64,000 nucleotides of DNA from Nitrosophilus alvini (GCF_015100395.1 NZ_AP022847.1:1686003-1750002), one strand, 5' to 3'; shown: positions 9,436-19,484, numbered from the stretch's first letter. The notes: a model not told the origin generated them from the sequence alone. A program made the numbers and translations.

Positions 9436-10212
9436 TTGGGAAAAAAGATTATAGATTTTTCTAAATACAGCTCCATAAAAATCGGGCCGAAAGTTGAAGT
9501 GTATATAATCGAAAAGATAGAAAAGGATAATGAGCAGCTCTTTATAATAGGCGGCGCAAACAATCTTTTGGTATCTCCAAATCCCCCAAAAATCGGTATC
9601 TTATCCAAAAAATTTGATTATATAAAAATCAAAAATGATACTCTCGTTATAGGCGGTGCAACCCCTAGCGGAAAAATTCTCTCTTTTTGCAAAAAGCATA
9701 ATATAAAAGGTTTTGAATTCCTGACTAAACTGCCCGGGACTCTGGGTGCAATGGTCAAAATGAATGCGGGCGTAAAAAACTATGAGATAGGAAAATCTCT
9801 TTTGTGGATAAGAACCTATCGGGGCACTGTTCCAAAAAAAGAGATAAACATAGACTATAGAATAACAGATATTGAAAATATTATCTATGAAGCCGCTTTT
9901 AAGATAGAGTATGGATTTGATACCGCTCTGCAAAAAAAGCTGCTCGATTTAAGAAAAAATCAACCAAAAGAGCCTAGCCCTGGCAGCTGTTTCAAAAACC
10001 CGCCCGGCGACTATGCGGGAAGACTTATAGAAGCGGTGGGACTTAAAGGATATACCGTAGGCGGCGCCGCTTTCAGCGAAATACACGCCAATTTTCTTGT
10101 AAACAGAGGAGATGCCTCCTTTGAAGATGCGATAAAACTGATAGAACTTGCAAAAAAAAGAGTTTACGAAAAGTTTGGAATTGTTTTAAAAGAAGAAGTT
10201 GTTATATTGTAA
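9436..10212 (+). CDS. murB: UDP-N-acetylenolpyruvoylglucosamine reductase
   Basis: MurB reduces UDP-GlcNAc-enolpyruvate to UDP-N-acetylmuramate in peptidoglycan synthesis, using FAD and NADPH. The 258-residue protein is of the short type seen in Campylobacterota. FAD-domain motifs are visible: IIGGANNLLVS, LPGTLGAMVKMNAG, and PGSCFKNPPGDYAGRLIEAVGLKG with the conserved catalytic serine region. The start is a TTG at 9436 inside a simple-sequence stretch (GAATATTGAATTGGG) without a good ribosome binding site, so the true start is uncertain. It is the last rightward gene before a strong hairpin. Confidence 0.93.
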   Translation: MGKKIIDFSKYSSIKIGPKVEVYIIEKIEKDNEQLFIIGGANNLLVSPNPPKIGILSKKFDYIKIKNDTLVIGGATPSGKILSFCKKHNIKGFEFLTKLPGTLGAMVKMNAGVKNYEIGKSLLWIRTYRGTVPKKEINIDYRITDIENIIYEAAFKIEYGFDTALQKKLLDLRKNQPKEPSPGSCFKNPPGDYAGRLIEAVGLKGYTVGGAAFSEIHANFLVNRGDASFEDAIKLIELAKKRVYEKFGIVLKEEVVIL

Positions 10213-10224
10213 TACCTATAAATA

Positions 10225-10250
10225 AATTTGCAGCCTAAAGGCTGCAAATT
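10225..10250. terminator. Hairpin terminator, probably bidirectional, between murB and tpx
   Basis: A perfect 11-base-pair stem is formed by AATTTGCAGCC and GGCTGCAAATT around a TAAA loop, 13 bases after the murB stop and 49 bases after the tpx stop on the other strand. The convergent setting fits a terminator serving both genes. Poly-T tracts are weak on either side. Confidence 0.7.
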
Positions 10251-10299
10251 CCCCCTATGTAGCCCCGAAGCTGTTGCCTCGGGCAAATAATTTAGAATA

Positions 10300-10815
10300 T
10301 TATTTGTTTGCTGCAGCTTTTGCAGCTTCTATAGCCTCATCGTAGTTTGGCTCTTCAGTAATTTCCGGAACAAGCTGCTTATAAACAACAGTCCCGTCTT
10401 TTCCGATAATAAATATGGCTCTGGCAAGAATACCTGCCAGAGGACCTTCCTCTATAAGAACTCCGTATTTTTCCCCAAACTCTTTGTTTCTGAAATCTGA
10501 TGCAACTGTCAGATTTTCCACACCTTCTGTGGAGCAGAATCTCTTGGATGCAAAAGGAAGATCCATAGAAACAACAGTTACATCAACACCCTCTATGTTA
10601 GCAGCAGACTCATTGAATTTTCTTGTCTCAGTTGCACATACCGGAGTATCCAGAGAAGGAACGACAACTATCATCTGTACCTTCTCCTGAGCTCCTCCGA
10701 CCTTTTTTTCAGAAAGATCCGTTGCAACTACTGTAGCTTCCGGCGCCTTATCGCCTACATTTATTTCATTTCCAGATAATTTTACTTCATTACCTTTAAG
10801 TTTTACTGTTGCCAT
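10300..10815 (-). CDS. tpx: Thiol peroxidase
   Basis: Tpx is an atypical two-cysteine peroxiredoxin that reduces hydrogen and organic peroxides with thioredoxin. The 171-residue protein has the peroxidatic cysteine in PSLDTPVCATET and the resolving cysteine in KRFCSTEG, 30-odd residues later, as in Tpx rather than AhpC. It stands alone, divergent in position from nothing and convergent with murB, and is separated from tsaD by 59 bases that contain its promoter region. The ATG is preceded by GAGGGGT. Confidence 0.95.
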   Translation of the reverse strand: MATVKLKGNEVKLSGNEINVGDKAPEATVVATDLSEKKVGGAQEKVQMIVVVPSLDTPVCATETRKFNESAANIEGVDVTVVSMDLPFASKRFCSTEGVENLTVASDFRNKEFGEKYGVLIEEGPLAGILARAIFIIGKDGTVVYKQLVPEITEEPNYDEAIEAAKAAANK

Positions 10816-10874
10816 AATTACCCCTCATCATAAATTTTGTAACAAAATTATAACTAAATAGGATAAAAAATGTC

Positions 10875-11879
10875 TTAATTAAAAAACGAGGATTTAGGTT
10901 TAACTTTCAGGGAAAGTGGATCGCTGAAGTCTTTTCTTTTGTAGGCCTCTATAGCACATCTTCCTATCATTGCGGCATTGTCAGAACAGTACTTTAGTTC
11001 GGCAAAGCTTATATCAATACCTCTTTTTTCACACTCTTTTTCAAAAATCTCTCTTACTTTAAGGTTCGCACTCGCGCCTCCGACTATAGCAAAAGAAGAA
11101 GCAGGGAATATATCGAGCACTTTTTTTGTTTTATGCAAAAGATGCTCTATAGCAGCTTTTTGAAATGAGGCGGCAATGTCGGCCTTGTCCTTATCGGTCA
11201 ATCTGCCTATCTCTTCTATGGTCCTTCTGACCGCATTTTTAAGCCCCGAATAGCTAAAAGCTATTTTCGGTGAGTTTTTCAAAGGGACAGGAAAAGCAAA
11301 TCTGTTTTCATCCCCTCTTCTTGCAAGCTCTTCTATAACAGGCCCACCCGGATATCCTAGCCCCATCATTTTTGCCACTTTGTCAAAACTCTCTCCGAAA
11401 CTGTCATCCATAGTCGTTGCCAAAACTCTTATGAGATCATAGCTTTGGACATCTATCACCATTGTATGTCCGCCGGAGACTAGAAGAACCGTTTTTGGAA
11501 GTTCTGCTTCCTTCTCAATAAAAAGAGAATATATATGCCCCTTTAAATGGTTTACTCCTATCAAAGGCAGGCCCAGTGATAGGCTAAGGGCCTTTGCCAT
11601 CATAACGCCTTCCATTAGAGTCACTGAAAGCCCGGGTTCGTTTGTTACCGCTACAGCTTTAAGGAAAGGAAAAAACTCTTTTGTCTCCTCAAGGATTTTT
11701 GGCAAAGCTACAGCATGCAGTCTGCTTGCAAGTTCGGGAACAACTCCTCCATATGCCGCATGCTGCTTCTCCTGGGATATCTTTTTATGAAAAAGAAGTT
11801 TGTAGTCGCTTATTCTTGTAATTGCAATAGAGCTGTCATCACAGCTGCTTTCGATACTGAGCAGAAACTCCTTTTTCAT
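10875..11879 (-). CDS. tsaD: tRNA N6-adenosine threonylcarbamoyltransferase
   Basis: TsaD transfers the threonylcarbamoyl group to A37 of ANN-decoding tRNAs, with TsaB and TsaE. With the ATG at 11879 the protein is 334 residues, the normal family length, and begins [18 protein letters not shown] longer form from 11921 is open but would add 14 arginine- and glycine-rich residues and overlap the hydrolase heavily. The chosen ATG overlaps the hydrolase stop as ATGA. The metal-binding histidines are in [11 protein letters not shown], and the ATPase-type motifs SGGHT, GGASAN and CSDNAAMIG are present. Confidence 0.95.
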   Translation of the reverse strand: MKKEFLLSIESSCDDSSIAITRISDYKLLFHKKISQEKQHAAYGGVVPELASRLHAVALPKILEETKEFFPFLKAVAVTNEPGLSVTLMEGVMMAKALSLSLGLPLIGVNHLKGHIYSLFIEKEAELPKTVLLVSGGHTMVIDVQSYDLIRVLATTMDDSFGESFDKVAKMMGLGYPGGPVIEELARRGDENRFAFPVPLKNSPKIAFSYSGLKNAVRRTIEEIGRLTDKDKADIAASFQKAAIEHLLHKTKKVLDIFPASSFAIVGGASANLKVREIFEKECEKRGIDISFAELKYCSDNAAMIGRCAIEAYKRKDFSDPLSLKVKPKSSFFN

Positions 11880-12436
11880 ACCGGAACTCCGGCTGCCTCT
11901 TTTCCCCCCTCTTTTGCCCACTCAAGAACCCAGGGCCACTCTCCGTATCCGCTGTCGGTATTTATATGGCCGGCATTTTCCAGTATAAGCATCTCAATAT
12001 TTAAAAAATTCTGTAGTTCATGAGCCTCTTGGATACTCATATAAGGATCATTCGTAGATACAACCATCATAGCTTCTTTTGCAAAGAGTCTTTTCGGAGT
12101 TTCAACAGGAAAAAAACTTTTTATTATCTCTATATCACAGTCCAGCCTCGGGGGAGCTACAAGCAAAAGCCTCTGTACCTCTTCTACTTCACCCTCATTG
12201 CAGAGCCAAAACCATAAAGTACATGCAAGAGAGTGACATATAACCGTTGTTGGAGAAAAAGTTTTCATAATATTTTTTACCTTCTTCATCCATCTGTGTC
12301 TGTTGGGATGGTGCGGATGCATCAATAATGGAAAAGAGAGAGTTCCGTAATCTTTAGCTAGTTCGGAAGCCAGCCAGCTTTGCCAATGGGGATAGTCACT
12401 TCCACCCCATCCGTGAAGAATCAGCACCCTATCCAA
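11876..12436 (-). CDS. RBBP9/YdeN-type alpha/beta hydrolase
   Basis: The 186-residue protein is a small serine hydrolase of the RBBP9/YdeN family. The oxyanion motif LHGWGGSD is at the N-terminus, the nucleophile serine is in CHSLAC near residue 69, an aspartate lies in STNDPY near residue 129, and the histidine in AGHIN near residue 157, so the triad is intact. The substrate is unknown. It overlaps dxr by eight bases upstream and tsaD by four bases downstream, in one leftward operon. Confidence 0.85.
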   Translation of the reverse strand: MDRVLILHGWGGSDYPHWQSWLASELAKDYGTLSFPLLMHPHHPNRHRWMKKVKNIMKTFSPTTVICHSLACTLWFWLCNEGEVEEVQRLLLVAPPRLDCDIEIIKSFFPVETPKRLFAKEAMMVVSTNDPYMSIQEAHELQNFLNIEMLILENAGHINTDSGYGEWPWVLEWAKEGGKEAAGVPV

Positions 12437-13517
12437 TCAGACTCCTTGCAAAATTTCGTACTTCTTTGTCTATTTCAAATACTTCCTCTAGATTTTTCGG
12501 ATCCACATCTGAAAACTTTTCAAAACTTTTCAAAATAACCTCCGAAATCTTCGTAAAAGCCGCCTGTCTGTTTACAAAAGCCTCTATGGCAACTTCATTT
12601 GCCGCATTTACTACAATACCTCTGTGCGGTTGTTCTAAAAGCTCTTCTCTAATCTGCCAGACAGGATATCTTTCTTGTTCTATCTTTCTAAACTCCAAAA
12701 TTCCCAAAGAGGCGAAATCAACGCTCTGCATTACAGGTTTTTTCACCTCTTTGAGCAGAGCAAAAGCTATAGGGAGTCGCATATCCGCATAAGCCGCATG
12801 CAAAACACTGCTGCCGTCCATATAGTTGACAATTGCATGAATTATCGATTTCGTCTCTATAACGGCATCAAGATTTTGGCACCCAAAAAGCCATCTTCCT
12901 TCCAGAAGCTCAAAGAGTTTGTTAACCATAGTCGCGCTGTCAATAGTAATTTTTACACCCATACTCCAGTTTGGATGTTTAAGAGCATCTTCCAAAGTGG
13001 CTCTTTCAAGTTTTTCAAGGGGCCAGTCTCTGAAAGCTCCGCCGCTTGCAGTTATAAGCATAGATTTTACAGGTCTTTTGCCAAGTATATACCAAAGACC
13101 GAAATGCTCGCTGTCAATCGGGTCTATTTTTGAGATATCTATAAATTTTCCCGCAACCACAAGCGACTCTTTATTGGCAAGCGCAACCCTTTTACCGCAC
13201 TCTATAGCTTTTACAGTAGGTCTTAGCCCCAAAAAACCCACCAGGGCATTTACAACCGTATCGGCAGTTGTACTTTCAATCGCTTCAAGTATTCCCTCTT
13301 CTCCCCAAAGCACTCTTTTATGTGTGATCTTATCCACATGCTCTTTTTTACCCACTACAACAATCTGGGGAGCAAACTCATCTATCTGCTTCTTTAAAAG
13401 TTCAATATTGTTCCCGGCGACAAGAACATCGATATCAAGTTTATACTCTCTTGCAATATTAAGAGTATTTACACCAATTGAGCCGGTAGAGCCCAAAACC
13501 GCTATTTTTCTGCGCAA
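12429..13517 (-). CDS. dxr: 1-deoxy-D-xylulose 5-phosphate reductoisomerase
   Basis: Dxr makes 2-C-methyl-D-erythritol 4-phosphate in the non-mevalonate isoprenoid pathway, using NADPH and a divalent metal. The 362-residue protein has the N-terminal Rossmann motif GSTGSIG, ALANKESLV, the metal-site sequence PIDSEHFGLW, and ITASGGAFRDWP plus HPNWSMGVKITIDSATM. It lies 70 bases downstream of cdsA and overlaps the hydrolase gene by eight bases. The cdsA-dxr pairing is common in bacteria. Confidence 0.97.
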   Translation of the reverse strand: MRRKIAVLGSTGSIGVNTLNIAREYKLDIDVLVAGNNIELLKKQIDEFAPQIVVVGKKEHVDKITHKRVLWGEEGILEAIESTTADTVVNALVGFLGLRPTVKAIECGKRVALANKESLVVAGKFIDISKIDPIDSEHFGLWYILGKRPVKSMLITASGGAFRDWPLEKLERATLEDALKHPNWSMGVKITIDSATMVNKLFELLEGRWLFGCQNLDAVIETKSIIHAIVNYMDGSSVLHAAYADMRLPIAFALLKEVKKPVMQSVDFASLGILEFRKIEQERYPVWQIREELLEQPHRGIVVNAANEVAIEAFVNRQAAFTKISEVILKSFEKFSDVDPKNLEEVFEIDKEVRNFARSLIG

Positions 13518-13587
13518 AACAGTCCCTCTTCCATCCAGTTTGGTCTACACTCTTTAATATAATGCCTGCTGAGTGCCGGCCGGATAT

Positions 13588-14355
13588 TCACAAAAGTCCT
13601 CTTAAAAGTACCACCATGGCCGGACCCGCAAAAAGATACCCGTCAACTCTGTCAAGAAATCCCCCATGGCCTGGAAGTATGTCGCCGCTGTCTTTCACAC
13701 CTGCTCTTCTTTTGAGATAGCTTTCAAAAAGATCCCCGAAAAGTGATGCAACAGAAACAAAAAGAGAGATAATAAAAGCGTAGCCGAAATCTACCAAAGA
13801 GAGTCCGAACATAGTTCCAAAAAGTGTCGCAAGCACTACACCACCTACTGCTCCCTCAACGGTTTTGTTTGGAGAAGTCGGGCAAAACTCCCTTTTCCCA
13901 AACATTTTACCCACAAAATATGCACCTATATCGGTAAGCGCAACTACAACAAGAAGCCAGAAAAGTGACCCTATACCGAAATCATGATAGAGTGCAAGAA
14001 GAAAAAGAAAGCCGCTCGCCGGATAGAGAAACGGCAAAAAAAGTTTGCTGTCAAACTCCCTTGTATAGGCTAATGCCGAAGCAAACAGTATAGCTACTAC
14101 AAAAAAGAGATCATCGGGATTCGGATAGAAAAAGGCGACTATCCAAAGAGCCAGTGCCCAGAAATATATAGAGTTGTTTTCGATACCGAAAAGTTTCATA
14201 GCTTCGTAAAAAGAGAACATAAAAACGACTCCCAAAAAGAGCCAGACAAGAAAAAAGTTATCGATAATTCCTATGGCAATAACTACTGCCAATAAAATAG
14301 AACCGGTAACAAAACGTTCCGAATTGTCTTTGATAGTATTTATTATTTTTTCCAT
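13588..14355 (-). CDS. cdsA: Phosphatidate cytidylyltransferase
   Basis: CdsA makes CDP-diacylglycerol from phosphatidate and CTP for phospholipid synthesis. The 255-residue integral membrane protein has about seven hydrophobic segments and the C-terminal CdsA signature SYLKRRAGVKDSGDILPGHG followed by FLDRVDG. It is the first gene of the leftward cdsA-dxr-hydrolase-tsaD group. A TATAAT-type box lies about 50 bases upstream of the ATG. Confidence 0.95.
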   Translation of the reverse strand: MEKIINTIKDNSERFVTGSILLAVVIAIGIIDNFFLVWLFLGVVFMFSFYEAMKLFGIENNSIYFWALALWIVAFFYPNPDDLFFVVAILFASALAYTREFDSKLFLPFLYPASGFLFLLALYHDFGIGSLFWLLVVVALTDIGAYFVGKMFGKREFCPTSPNKTVEGAVGGVVLATLFGTMFGLSLVDFGYAFIISLFVSVASLFGDLFESYLKRRAGVKDSGDILPGHGGFLDRVDGYLFAGPAMVVLLRGLL

Positions 14356-14403
14356 AAAATCCTCTTGCTTTGAAGATTGCTAAAACACAAACCGTTAGAT
14401 TCT

Positions 14404-14409
14404 ATTATA
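14404..14409 (-). promoter_or_regulatory. Candidate -10 box for the cdsA operon
   Basis: On the minus strand this reads TATAAT, within GTTATAATAGAATC. It lies 49 bases upstream of the cdsA ATG. No clear -35 element is visible. Confidence 0.5.
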
Positions 14410-14453
14410 ACGAAGTTGATTTAACGGTAGCATTAAATCCAATAAGCTCGTTC

Positions 14454-16049
14454 CTATGTTTTGAAGCCCTGAAGTATTTCACTTAGAGTTTTAGACTTTT
14501 GGGCAAGCAACAGCGCTATATGATCAACCTTCTTTGCTCTTTTTTCATTCTCTTTCGACAGATGCAGGGTCTCATCCATAGCCACAATAAGCTCTTTGCT
14601 ACTCTTTTCTATAATCTCATATTTTTCAAAAACTTTTTCGGAAATCTCAACACCGGTATTGAGTCTCTCTCTGGTCTCATCCGCGCTCTCTATAAGTGAT
14701 GAGGCACTTTTTGTCACATCGAGTATATTTTTGGATGTTTTTTCCACTGTTTTACTCATATCTTCAACATTCTCTACCATAACGGAAATTGTCTCGTTTA
14801 TATTTTTTAGGCTCTGCTGTGTTTTGACCGCCAGGTTTCTTACCTCTTCCGCTACAACGGAAAACCCTTTCCCATGCTCGCCAGCCCTTGCCGCTTCTAT
14901 GGCTGCATTCAATGCAAGAAGATTTGTCTGGGCTGCAATATCCGTTATTATTTTGACTATATCTTCTATCTGCAACGCATGGTCTTTAAGACTGTTCATC
15001 TTTCGGATTATCTCATTTTGCCTGTTGCCCTCTTCAAAAATAACATCTATTACCTCTTTTAGATTCTCTACAAATTCAACAAGCACTCTTTCTGTAAGCT
15101 TCAAATCCTCAACTGTTTTTTTGGCAACTCTTTTGGCATCTTCAAGCTGATTTCCTGCCTCTTTTGCGGCATTGTCAACCGAAGATATCTCTTCAAGCTC
15201 TTTGGATATATCTGTAAGCAGCTGATGCGCTACCTCTTTTAGCTCATCTGCAAATTTACTTGTATCGTATGAATTCTCTTTCGCTCTTATGACCACATTT
15301 TTGACTTTTGATATAAATTCATTTACATATTTTGATGCAAGCCCTATCTCGTCTTCTCTTTTTATATTTATTGTTTTAGTCAGATCGCCGTCACCCTGGG
15401 CAAGGTCTTTTGCTTTTAGAGTCAGATTGTCAAGAGGCTTGAAGATTTCACGTGAAAAGAAAACATAAAAAAAGAGTGCCGTAAACAGGGTTCCAACTGC
15501 AATACCGGCTAATATATCCGTCCTCGAACTCTCTACAAGGCGGGCAACATCGTCCATCGATATCTCTAGGTCCATAACACCCAGCACGTCTCCGGGCTTT
15601 GATGTTGCATGACATATTATACAGCTTTTATCGGCTATCAAAGGTTTTAAGAAAACATATCTTGTTCCGCCATTTTTTTCTTCTATGAAATCAAGACTTT
15701 TCTTTGTATCAAAAACCTTTTTAACAGCATCCCGGCTTCCGTTTTTTGCCGTTCTGTTTTCGCCGAAAAATTTTATAAGTTCTTTGGATCTGATAATGTT
15801 CAGATCTTTAATCCCTTTGATTTTTTTGGCGTTTTCCAAAGTTTCATTGATAACCTCTCTGTCACCGCTGTTCATACTCTGCCTCACGGACTGGAAAATA
15901 GACTCCGTCAACATAATTGCACTCTTTTTGGATGCGGTATCAGACAGTTTGTCATAAGTATAAGAGACAAACGCGTACAATAAAAAAGCTAAAAGCAGCA
16001 ACAGAAGAATAAGAGTAAAAACAAGTTTTGATTTGATAGTTTTGAACAT
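14454..16049 (-). CDS. Methyl-accepting chemotaxis protein with a c-type heme motif in its sensor domain
   Basis: The 531-residue chemoreceptor has an N-terminal membrane segment (about residues 9-30), a periplasmic sensor domain (about 31-178), a second membrane segment (about 179-202), a HAMP region and a cytoplasmic signalling domain with the highly conserved hairpin tip [20 protein letters not shown]. The sensor domain contains KSCIICHAT, a CxxCH heme c motif at residues 143-147, followed by [12 protein letters not shown], a PAS-like strand pattern. Similar heme-containing sensor domains are known in Geobacter chemoreceptors. Redox or gas sensing is therefore a reasonable inference. It is transcribed alone, leftward. 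Confidence 0.92.
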   Translation of the reverse strand: MFKTIKSKLVFTLILLLLLLAFLLYAFVSYTYDKLSDTASKKSAIMLTESIFQSVRQSMNSGDREVINETLENAKKIKGIKDLNIIRSKELIKFFGENRTAKNGSRDAVKKVFDTKKSLDFIEEKNGGTRYVFLKPLIADKSCIICHATSKPGDVLGVMDLEISMDDVARLVESSRTDILAGIAVGTLFTALFFYVFFSREIFKPLDNLTLKAKDLAQGDGDLTKTINIKREDEIGLASKYVNEFISKVKNVVIRAKENSYDTSKFADELKEVAHQLLTDISKELEEISSVDNAAKEAGNQLEDAKRVAKKTVEDLKLTERVLVEFVENLKEVIDVIFEEGNRQNEIIRKMNSLKDHALQIEDIVKIITDIAAQTNLLALNAAIEAARAGEHGKGFSVVAEEVRNLAVKTQQSLKNINETISVMVENVEDMSKTVEKTSKNILDVTKSASSLIESADETRERLNTGVEISEKVFEKYEIIEKSSKELIVAMDETLHLSKENEKRAKKVDHIALLLAQKSKTLSEILQGFKT

Positions 16050-16132
16050 TATAAGAGACCTTTAAAACTGACATAATATTTATAAATAATCGGTGATTGG
16101 ATTATATTATCCGTTTATACTTTAACATTTAA

Positions 16133-17452
16133 TTATTTTTTATAGATTTTTACTGTTTTATAATTAACATAGTTTACGTTTGCGCCCGCTTTCGGCTTTA
16201 CATTTCTTCGCCTGGTGTAGTCAACAAGATATCCCCCTTTTTCATCCACACTGAAGTCGACACAGAGTCTGGCTGCCGTTTTTATTATCTCTTCTGGAAT
16301 ATTTTGTCTGTTGGAACGGATTATCACATGAGTGGAAGGTCTATCTTTTAGATGAAGCCAGATATCGGATGCTTTTGCATTTTTTAGAAGTTCTATATTT
16401 CCTTTTTCGTTTTTACCCACATATATCGTATATTCGTCTATTTTAAACTTCTCGAAATTGAGTGCTTTTTTCTCTTTTTTTCTTTTCTCTTTTTTTGGAA
16501 ACAGCAGCTCGATCTCTTCAGGATTTTTGGCATTTTCCACTATGTTTGCAAGCCTTTTTAAAAAAAGAATTTTTGAAGAGAGATTCTCTTTTTCTATATG
16601 GATATTTTTGGCTTTTTGTCTAAGTCTTTTCGCTTTTGAAAAAAATATATCTGCCATCTGCGATACGCTTTTTGCCTCCGGCGGGAGTTCTATCTCAACC
16701 GTTTTGTTGTCAAAATCCTCTATTTTGGCAACTGTTTGGTAGGGCTTTATTTTATGGATATTTGCAAGTATGAGATTTGCTTTTTTCTCATATTCATCAG
16801 CCTCTTTCATCAGATTTTCACTGCTTTCAAGATCTTTTAGAATCTTTTCAAGTTTTTCTATCTGTTTGTATATCTGCAAAATTTTGGATGTTTTCAGCAC
16901 AGAAAGTCTTTTTTGTCTCTCTTTTTCATAAACTTCGTACAGATATTTTTCAATATCTTCTATCTCTTTTGGTTCTTCTTTGAACTCCCGCTTTGGAATA
17001 TCAAGAAGCTTTTTGCCGGGTTTGACCTCTCTGAAAGAGACGCTGCTGTCAATGTGACGCAAAGCTTCTATAACTGTGCCATCCTCTGTTAAAACGATGG
17101 CATTTGTGTTTCTCCCGGTAAATTCAAGCTGTAAAACCGTTATCTCTTTTTTGTAGGAAGATGCCGATTCGGCTACGATTTTCAGTATCTTATCATCCGG
17201 AACTTCCACTTTGATGATTTTCGCCTTTTTAAATCTTTTCTGCAAAGCTATATCAAAAGGAGCGTTGTATCTTTTTATCTTCAGCAGATCCTCTCTTTTG
17301 TATATTTTTGCATCCGATTTTTTAAGATCAAAAAGAATAGGATTTTTGTCAAACTCTATCTTTATAACATTGTCATCAACCCTGCATATATCGGTAATAA
17401 TCCTGAATTTTTTCAGATATTCCCCGATACGCTTCAATTCCCAAAGCTTCAT
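16133..17452 (-). CDS. rqcH: Rqc2/RqcH-like NFACT protein
   Basis: Rqc2 homologues bind stalled large ribosomal subunits and add alanine tails with tRNA-Ala in ribosome quality control. The 439-residue protein has an N-terminal NFACT-N type domain, the FTGRNTNAIV motif near residue 111, a long charged coiled-coil middle (about residues 165-300), and the C-terminal NFACT-R signature ASDIWLHLKDRPSTHVIIR near residue 365. It is shorter than the roughly 570 residues of the Bacillus protein, as seen in other Campylobacterota. It is divergent from leuC, 64 bases away. Old annotations call this family fibronectin-binding, which is probably misleading here. Confidence 0.88.
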   Translation of the reverse strand: MKLWELKRIGEYLKKFRIITDICRVDDNVIKIEFDKNPILFDLKKSDAKIYKREDLLKIKRYNAPFDIALQKRFKKAKIIKVEVPDDKILKIVAESASSYKKEITVLQLEFTGRNTNAIVLTEDGTVIEALRHIDSSVSFREVKPGKKLLDIPKREFKEEPKEIEDIEKYLYEVYEKERQKRLSVLKTSKILQIYKQIEKLEKILKDLESSENLMKEADEYEKKANLILANIHKIKPYQTVAKIEDFDNKTVEIELPPEAKSVSQMADIFFSKAKRLRQKAKNIHIEKENLSSKILFLKRLANIVENAKNPEEIELLFPKKEKRKKEKKALNFEKFKIDEYTIYVGKNEKGNIELLKNAKASDIWLHLKDRPSTHVIIRSNRQNIPEEIIKTAARLCVDFSVDEKGGYLVDYTRRRNVKPKAGANVNYVNYKTVKIYKK

Positions 17453-17516
17453 ATATTTCCTCTTATATCACCGTTTTAATATGGTAAAATATCACAAAAA
17501 TTTTAAAAGGCTTATT

Positions 17517-18785
17517 ATGGGTCAGACGATAACCGAAAAAATATTCAGCGATCATGTAGGACGGGAGGTAAAAGCCGGCGAGATTATACAGTGCGAACTG
17601 GATATGATCATCGGAAACGACATAACCACACCGATATCTATAAAAGCTTTCAGGGAATCAGGTGCAAAAAAGCTGGCAAAACCCGATAACTTCGCCATAG
17701 TAATGGACCATTTCATACCTGCAAAAGATATAGCGAGTGCTAACCAGGCGAAAATCAGCCGCGACTTTGCATACGAACACGATCTTAAACACTTTTTTGA
17801 CGAAAAGGATATGGGAATAGAGCATGCGCTGCTTCCCGAAAAGGGGCTCGTAGTTCCGGGCGATGTGATCATAGGTGCGGACAGCCACACCTGTACACAC
17901 GGCGCTTTGGGAGCTTTCGCCACCGGTATGGGCTCAACCGACCTTGCATACGGAATGATAACAGGCTCAAACTGGTTCAGGGTCCCCGAATCTATAAAAG
18001 TGATATTCAAAGGAAAACCGCGCGAATTTGTCTACGGAAAAGATTTGATACTCGAGCTTATAAGGCTGATAGGTGTAGACGGAGCGCTTTACAAAGCGTT
18101 GGAATTTACAGGAGATACCATTGAACATCTGTCTATGGATGACAGATTCAGCCTTTGCAATATGGCGATTGAAGCCGGAGCTAAAAACGGTATTATTGCG
18201 GTAGACGAGATTACAAAAGAGTTTTTGAAAGATAAAAATCTCGCCCGTGAGCCGAAATTTCACTACAGCGACGAAGACGCCGTGTACGTAAGAACTGTGG
18301 AGATAGATGTGGCCAACCTGGAACCGGTCATCGCATATCCGCATCTCCCCAGCAACGGAAAACCTCTCAGTCAGGCCGTAAAAGACGACCTTGCCGTTGA
18401 CCAGGTTTTCATAGGGAGTTGCACAAACGGAAGGCTTAGCGACCTTGCCATTGCAGCTGAGATAGTAAAAGGGAAAAAAGTGGCAAAACGAACAAGAATG
18501 ATAGTAACGCCGGCTACGCAAAAAATCTTCAAAGAAGCCGAAAAACTTGGATATATCGATACTCTTATAGATGCGGGGGCAGTTGTCTCAAATCCTACAT
18601 GCGGAGCGTGCCTCGGCGGGTATATGGGAATTTTGGGCGACGGCGAGAGATGTATAGCTACGACAAACAGAAACTTTGTAGGCAGGATGGGAGCAAGATC
18701 CAGCGAAATATATCTTGCAAACTCCGCTGTTGCAGCGGCAAGTGCGATAGCCGGTAAAATAGCAGACCCGAGAGAAATCATTTAA
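17517..18785 (+). CDS. leuC: 3-isopropylmalate dehydratase large subunit
   Basis: LeuC with LeuD isomerises 2-isopropylmalate to 3-isopropylmalate in leucine synthesis, using a [4Fe-4S] cluster. From the ATG at 17517, behind TTAAAAGG, the protein is 422 residues, of the HACN/LeuC type with ADSHTCTHGALGAFATGMGS. The three cluster cysteines are in FIGSCTNGR and NPTCGACLGG. The open frame extends 306 bases further upstream, but that part runs through the divergent Rqc2-like gene and is not coding. No leuD follows; instead sfsA begins three bases after the stop. Confidence 0.95.
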   Translation: MGQTITEKIFSDHVGREVKAGEIIQCELDMIIGNDITTPISIKAFRESGAKKLAKPDNFAIVMDHFIPAKDIASANQAKISRDFAYEHDLKHFFDEKDMGIEHALLPEKGLVVPGDVIIGADSHTCTHGALGAFATGMGSTDLAYGMITGSNWFRVPESIKVIFKGKPREFVYGKDLILELIRLIGVDGALYKALEFTGDTIEHLSMDDRFSLCNMAIEAGAKNGIIAVDEITKEFLKDKNLAREPKFHYSDEDAVYVRTVEIDVANLEPVIAYPHLPSNGKPLSQAVKDDLAVDQVFIGSCTNGRLSDLAIAAEIVKGKKVAKRTRMIVTPATQKIFKEAEKLGYIDTLIDAGAVVSNPTCGACLGGYMGILGDGERCIATTNRNFVGRMGARSSEIYLANSAVAAASAIAGKIADPREII

Positions 18786-18788
18786 TAT

Positions 18789-19484
18789 TTGGTGGAAGTG
18801 ATACTTTTTGACTTGAAAACTCTCGGAGAGCTGAAAAAAGGTTTTTTTATAAAAAGGCAAAACCGCTTTCTGGCTACTGCGAAAGTGGATGAGGAGATAA
18901 AAAAAATCCATATCGCAGACACCGGAAGACTTGAAGAGATACTAACACCCAAAAGAGAGCTTCTGCTTCTGAAAAACGCAGAGTCTTTAAAGACAGACTA
19001 CACTCTTGTTGCGGCAAAAATGGAAGAGGGATGGGTTTTGATAAACACAAAACTTCATCCCGCAATCGCCCATATTGCCATTAAAAACGGAGTTTTGGGC
19101 TTCAAGCCTGAAATTATCAAAAAAGAGGTCAGATTTTTAAACAGCAGATTCGATTACAAAGCTGACAACGCCTATGTGGAACTTAAAGGGTGTTCCCTGG
19201 TACAAAACGGTTTTTGCCTCTTTCCAAACGCTCCCACCAGCAGAGGCACAAAACATATAAAAGAGCTGATAGAAGCCAAAAAGAGAGGCTACGAGGCATA
19301 TATTCTTATCATGGCACTCAGACGTTGCAAATGCTTCAAACCCCATCCCGAAAGAGACGGCGAGTTCAAAAAAACATTTTACACAGCACTTAATGAGGGT
19401 GTAAAGTTCAAAGGTTTTTTTATAAAAATAGATGAAGAATTGAGAGTTGTATATGATGGAGAGTTGAATCTATGTCAAAGTTAG
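18789..19484 (+). CDS. sfsA: Sugar fermentation stimulation protein homologue SfsA
   Basis: SfsA proteins have an OB-like N-terminal part and a PD-(D/E)XK nuclease-like domain; their role is not well settled. The 231-residue protein has the family motifs HIADTGRLEEIL near residue 42, LFPNAPTSRGTKHIKEL near residue 144, and ALRRCKCFKPHPERDGEF near residue 176. The start is TTG at 18789 or the adjacent GTG at 18792, with no clear ribosome binding site, which suggests coupling to leuC translation. It overlaps mobA by 13 bases. Confidence 0.88.
   Translation: MVEVILFDLKTLGELKKGFFIKRQNRFLATAKVDEEIKKIHIADTGRLEEILTPKRELLLLKNAESLKTDYTLVAAKMEEGWVLINTKLHPAIAHIAIKNGVLGFKPEIIKKEVRFLNSRFDYKADNAYVELKGCSLVQNGFCLFPNAPTSRGTKHIKELIEAKKRGYEAYILIMALRRCKCFKPHPERDGEFKKTFYTALNEGVKFKGFFIKIDEELRVVYDGELNLCQS

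Noticed and set aside
12919..13557. A 212-codon open frame antisense to dxr
   Set aside because: It mirrors a confident dxr gene and its serine/phenylalanine/leucine-rich product is typical of antisense shadows.
14392..14427. Inverted repeat CCGTTA...TAACGG between cdsA and the chemoreceptor gene
   Set aside because: The arms are short and 24 bases apart with an A+T-rich loop that holds the likely cdsA -10 box; no clear meaning could be supported.
17211..17516. A 102-codon upstream extension of leuC
   Set aside because: It overlaps the divergent Rqc2-like gene and is not LeuC-like; the ATG at 17517 has a ribosome binding site and gives the family's normal start.
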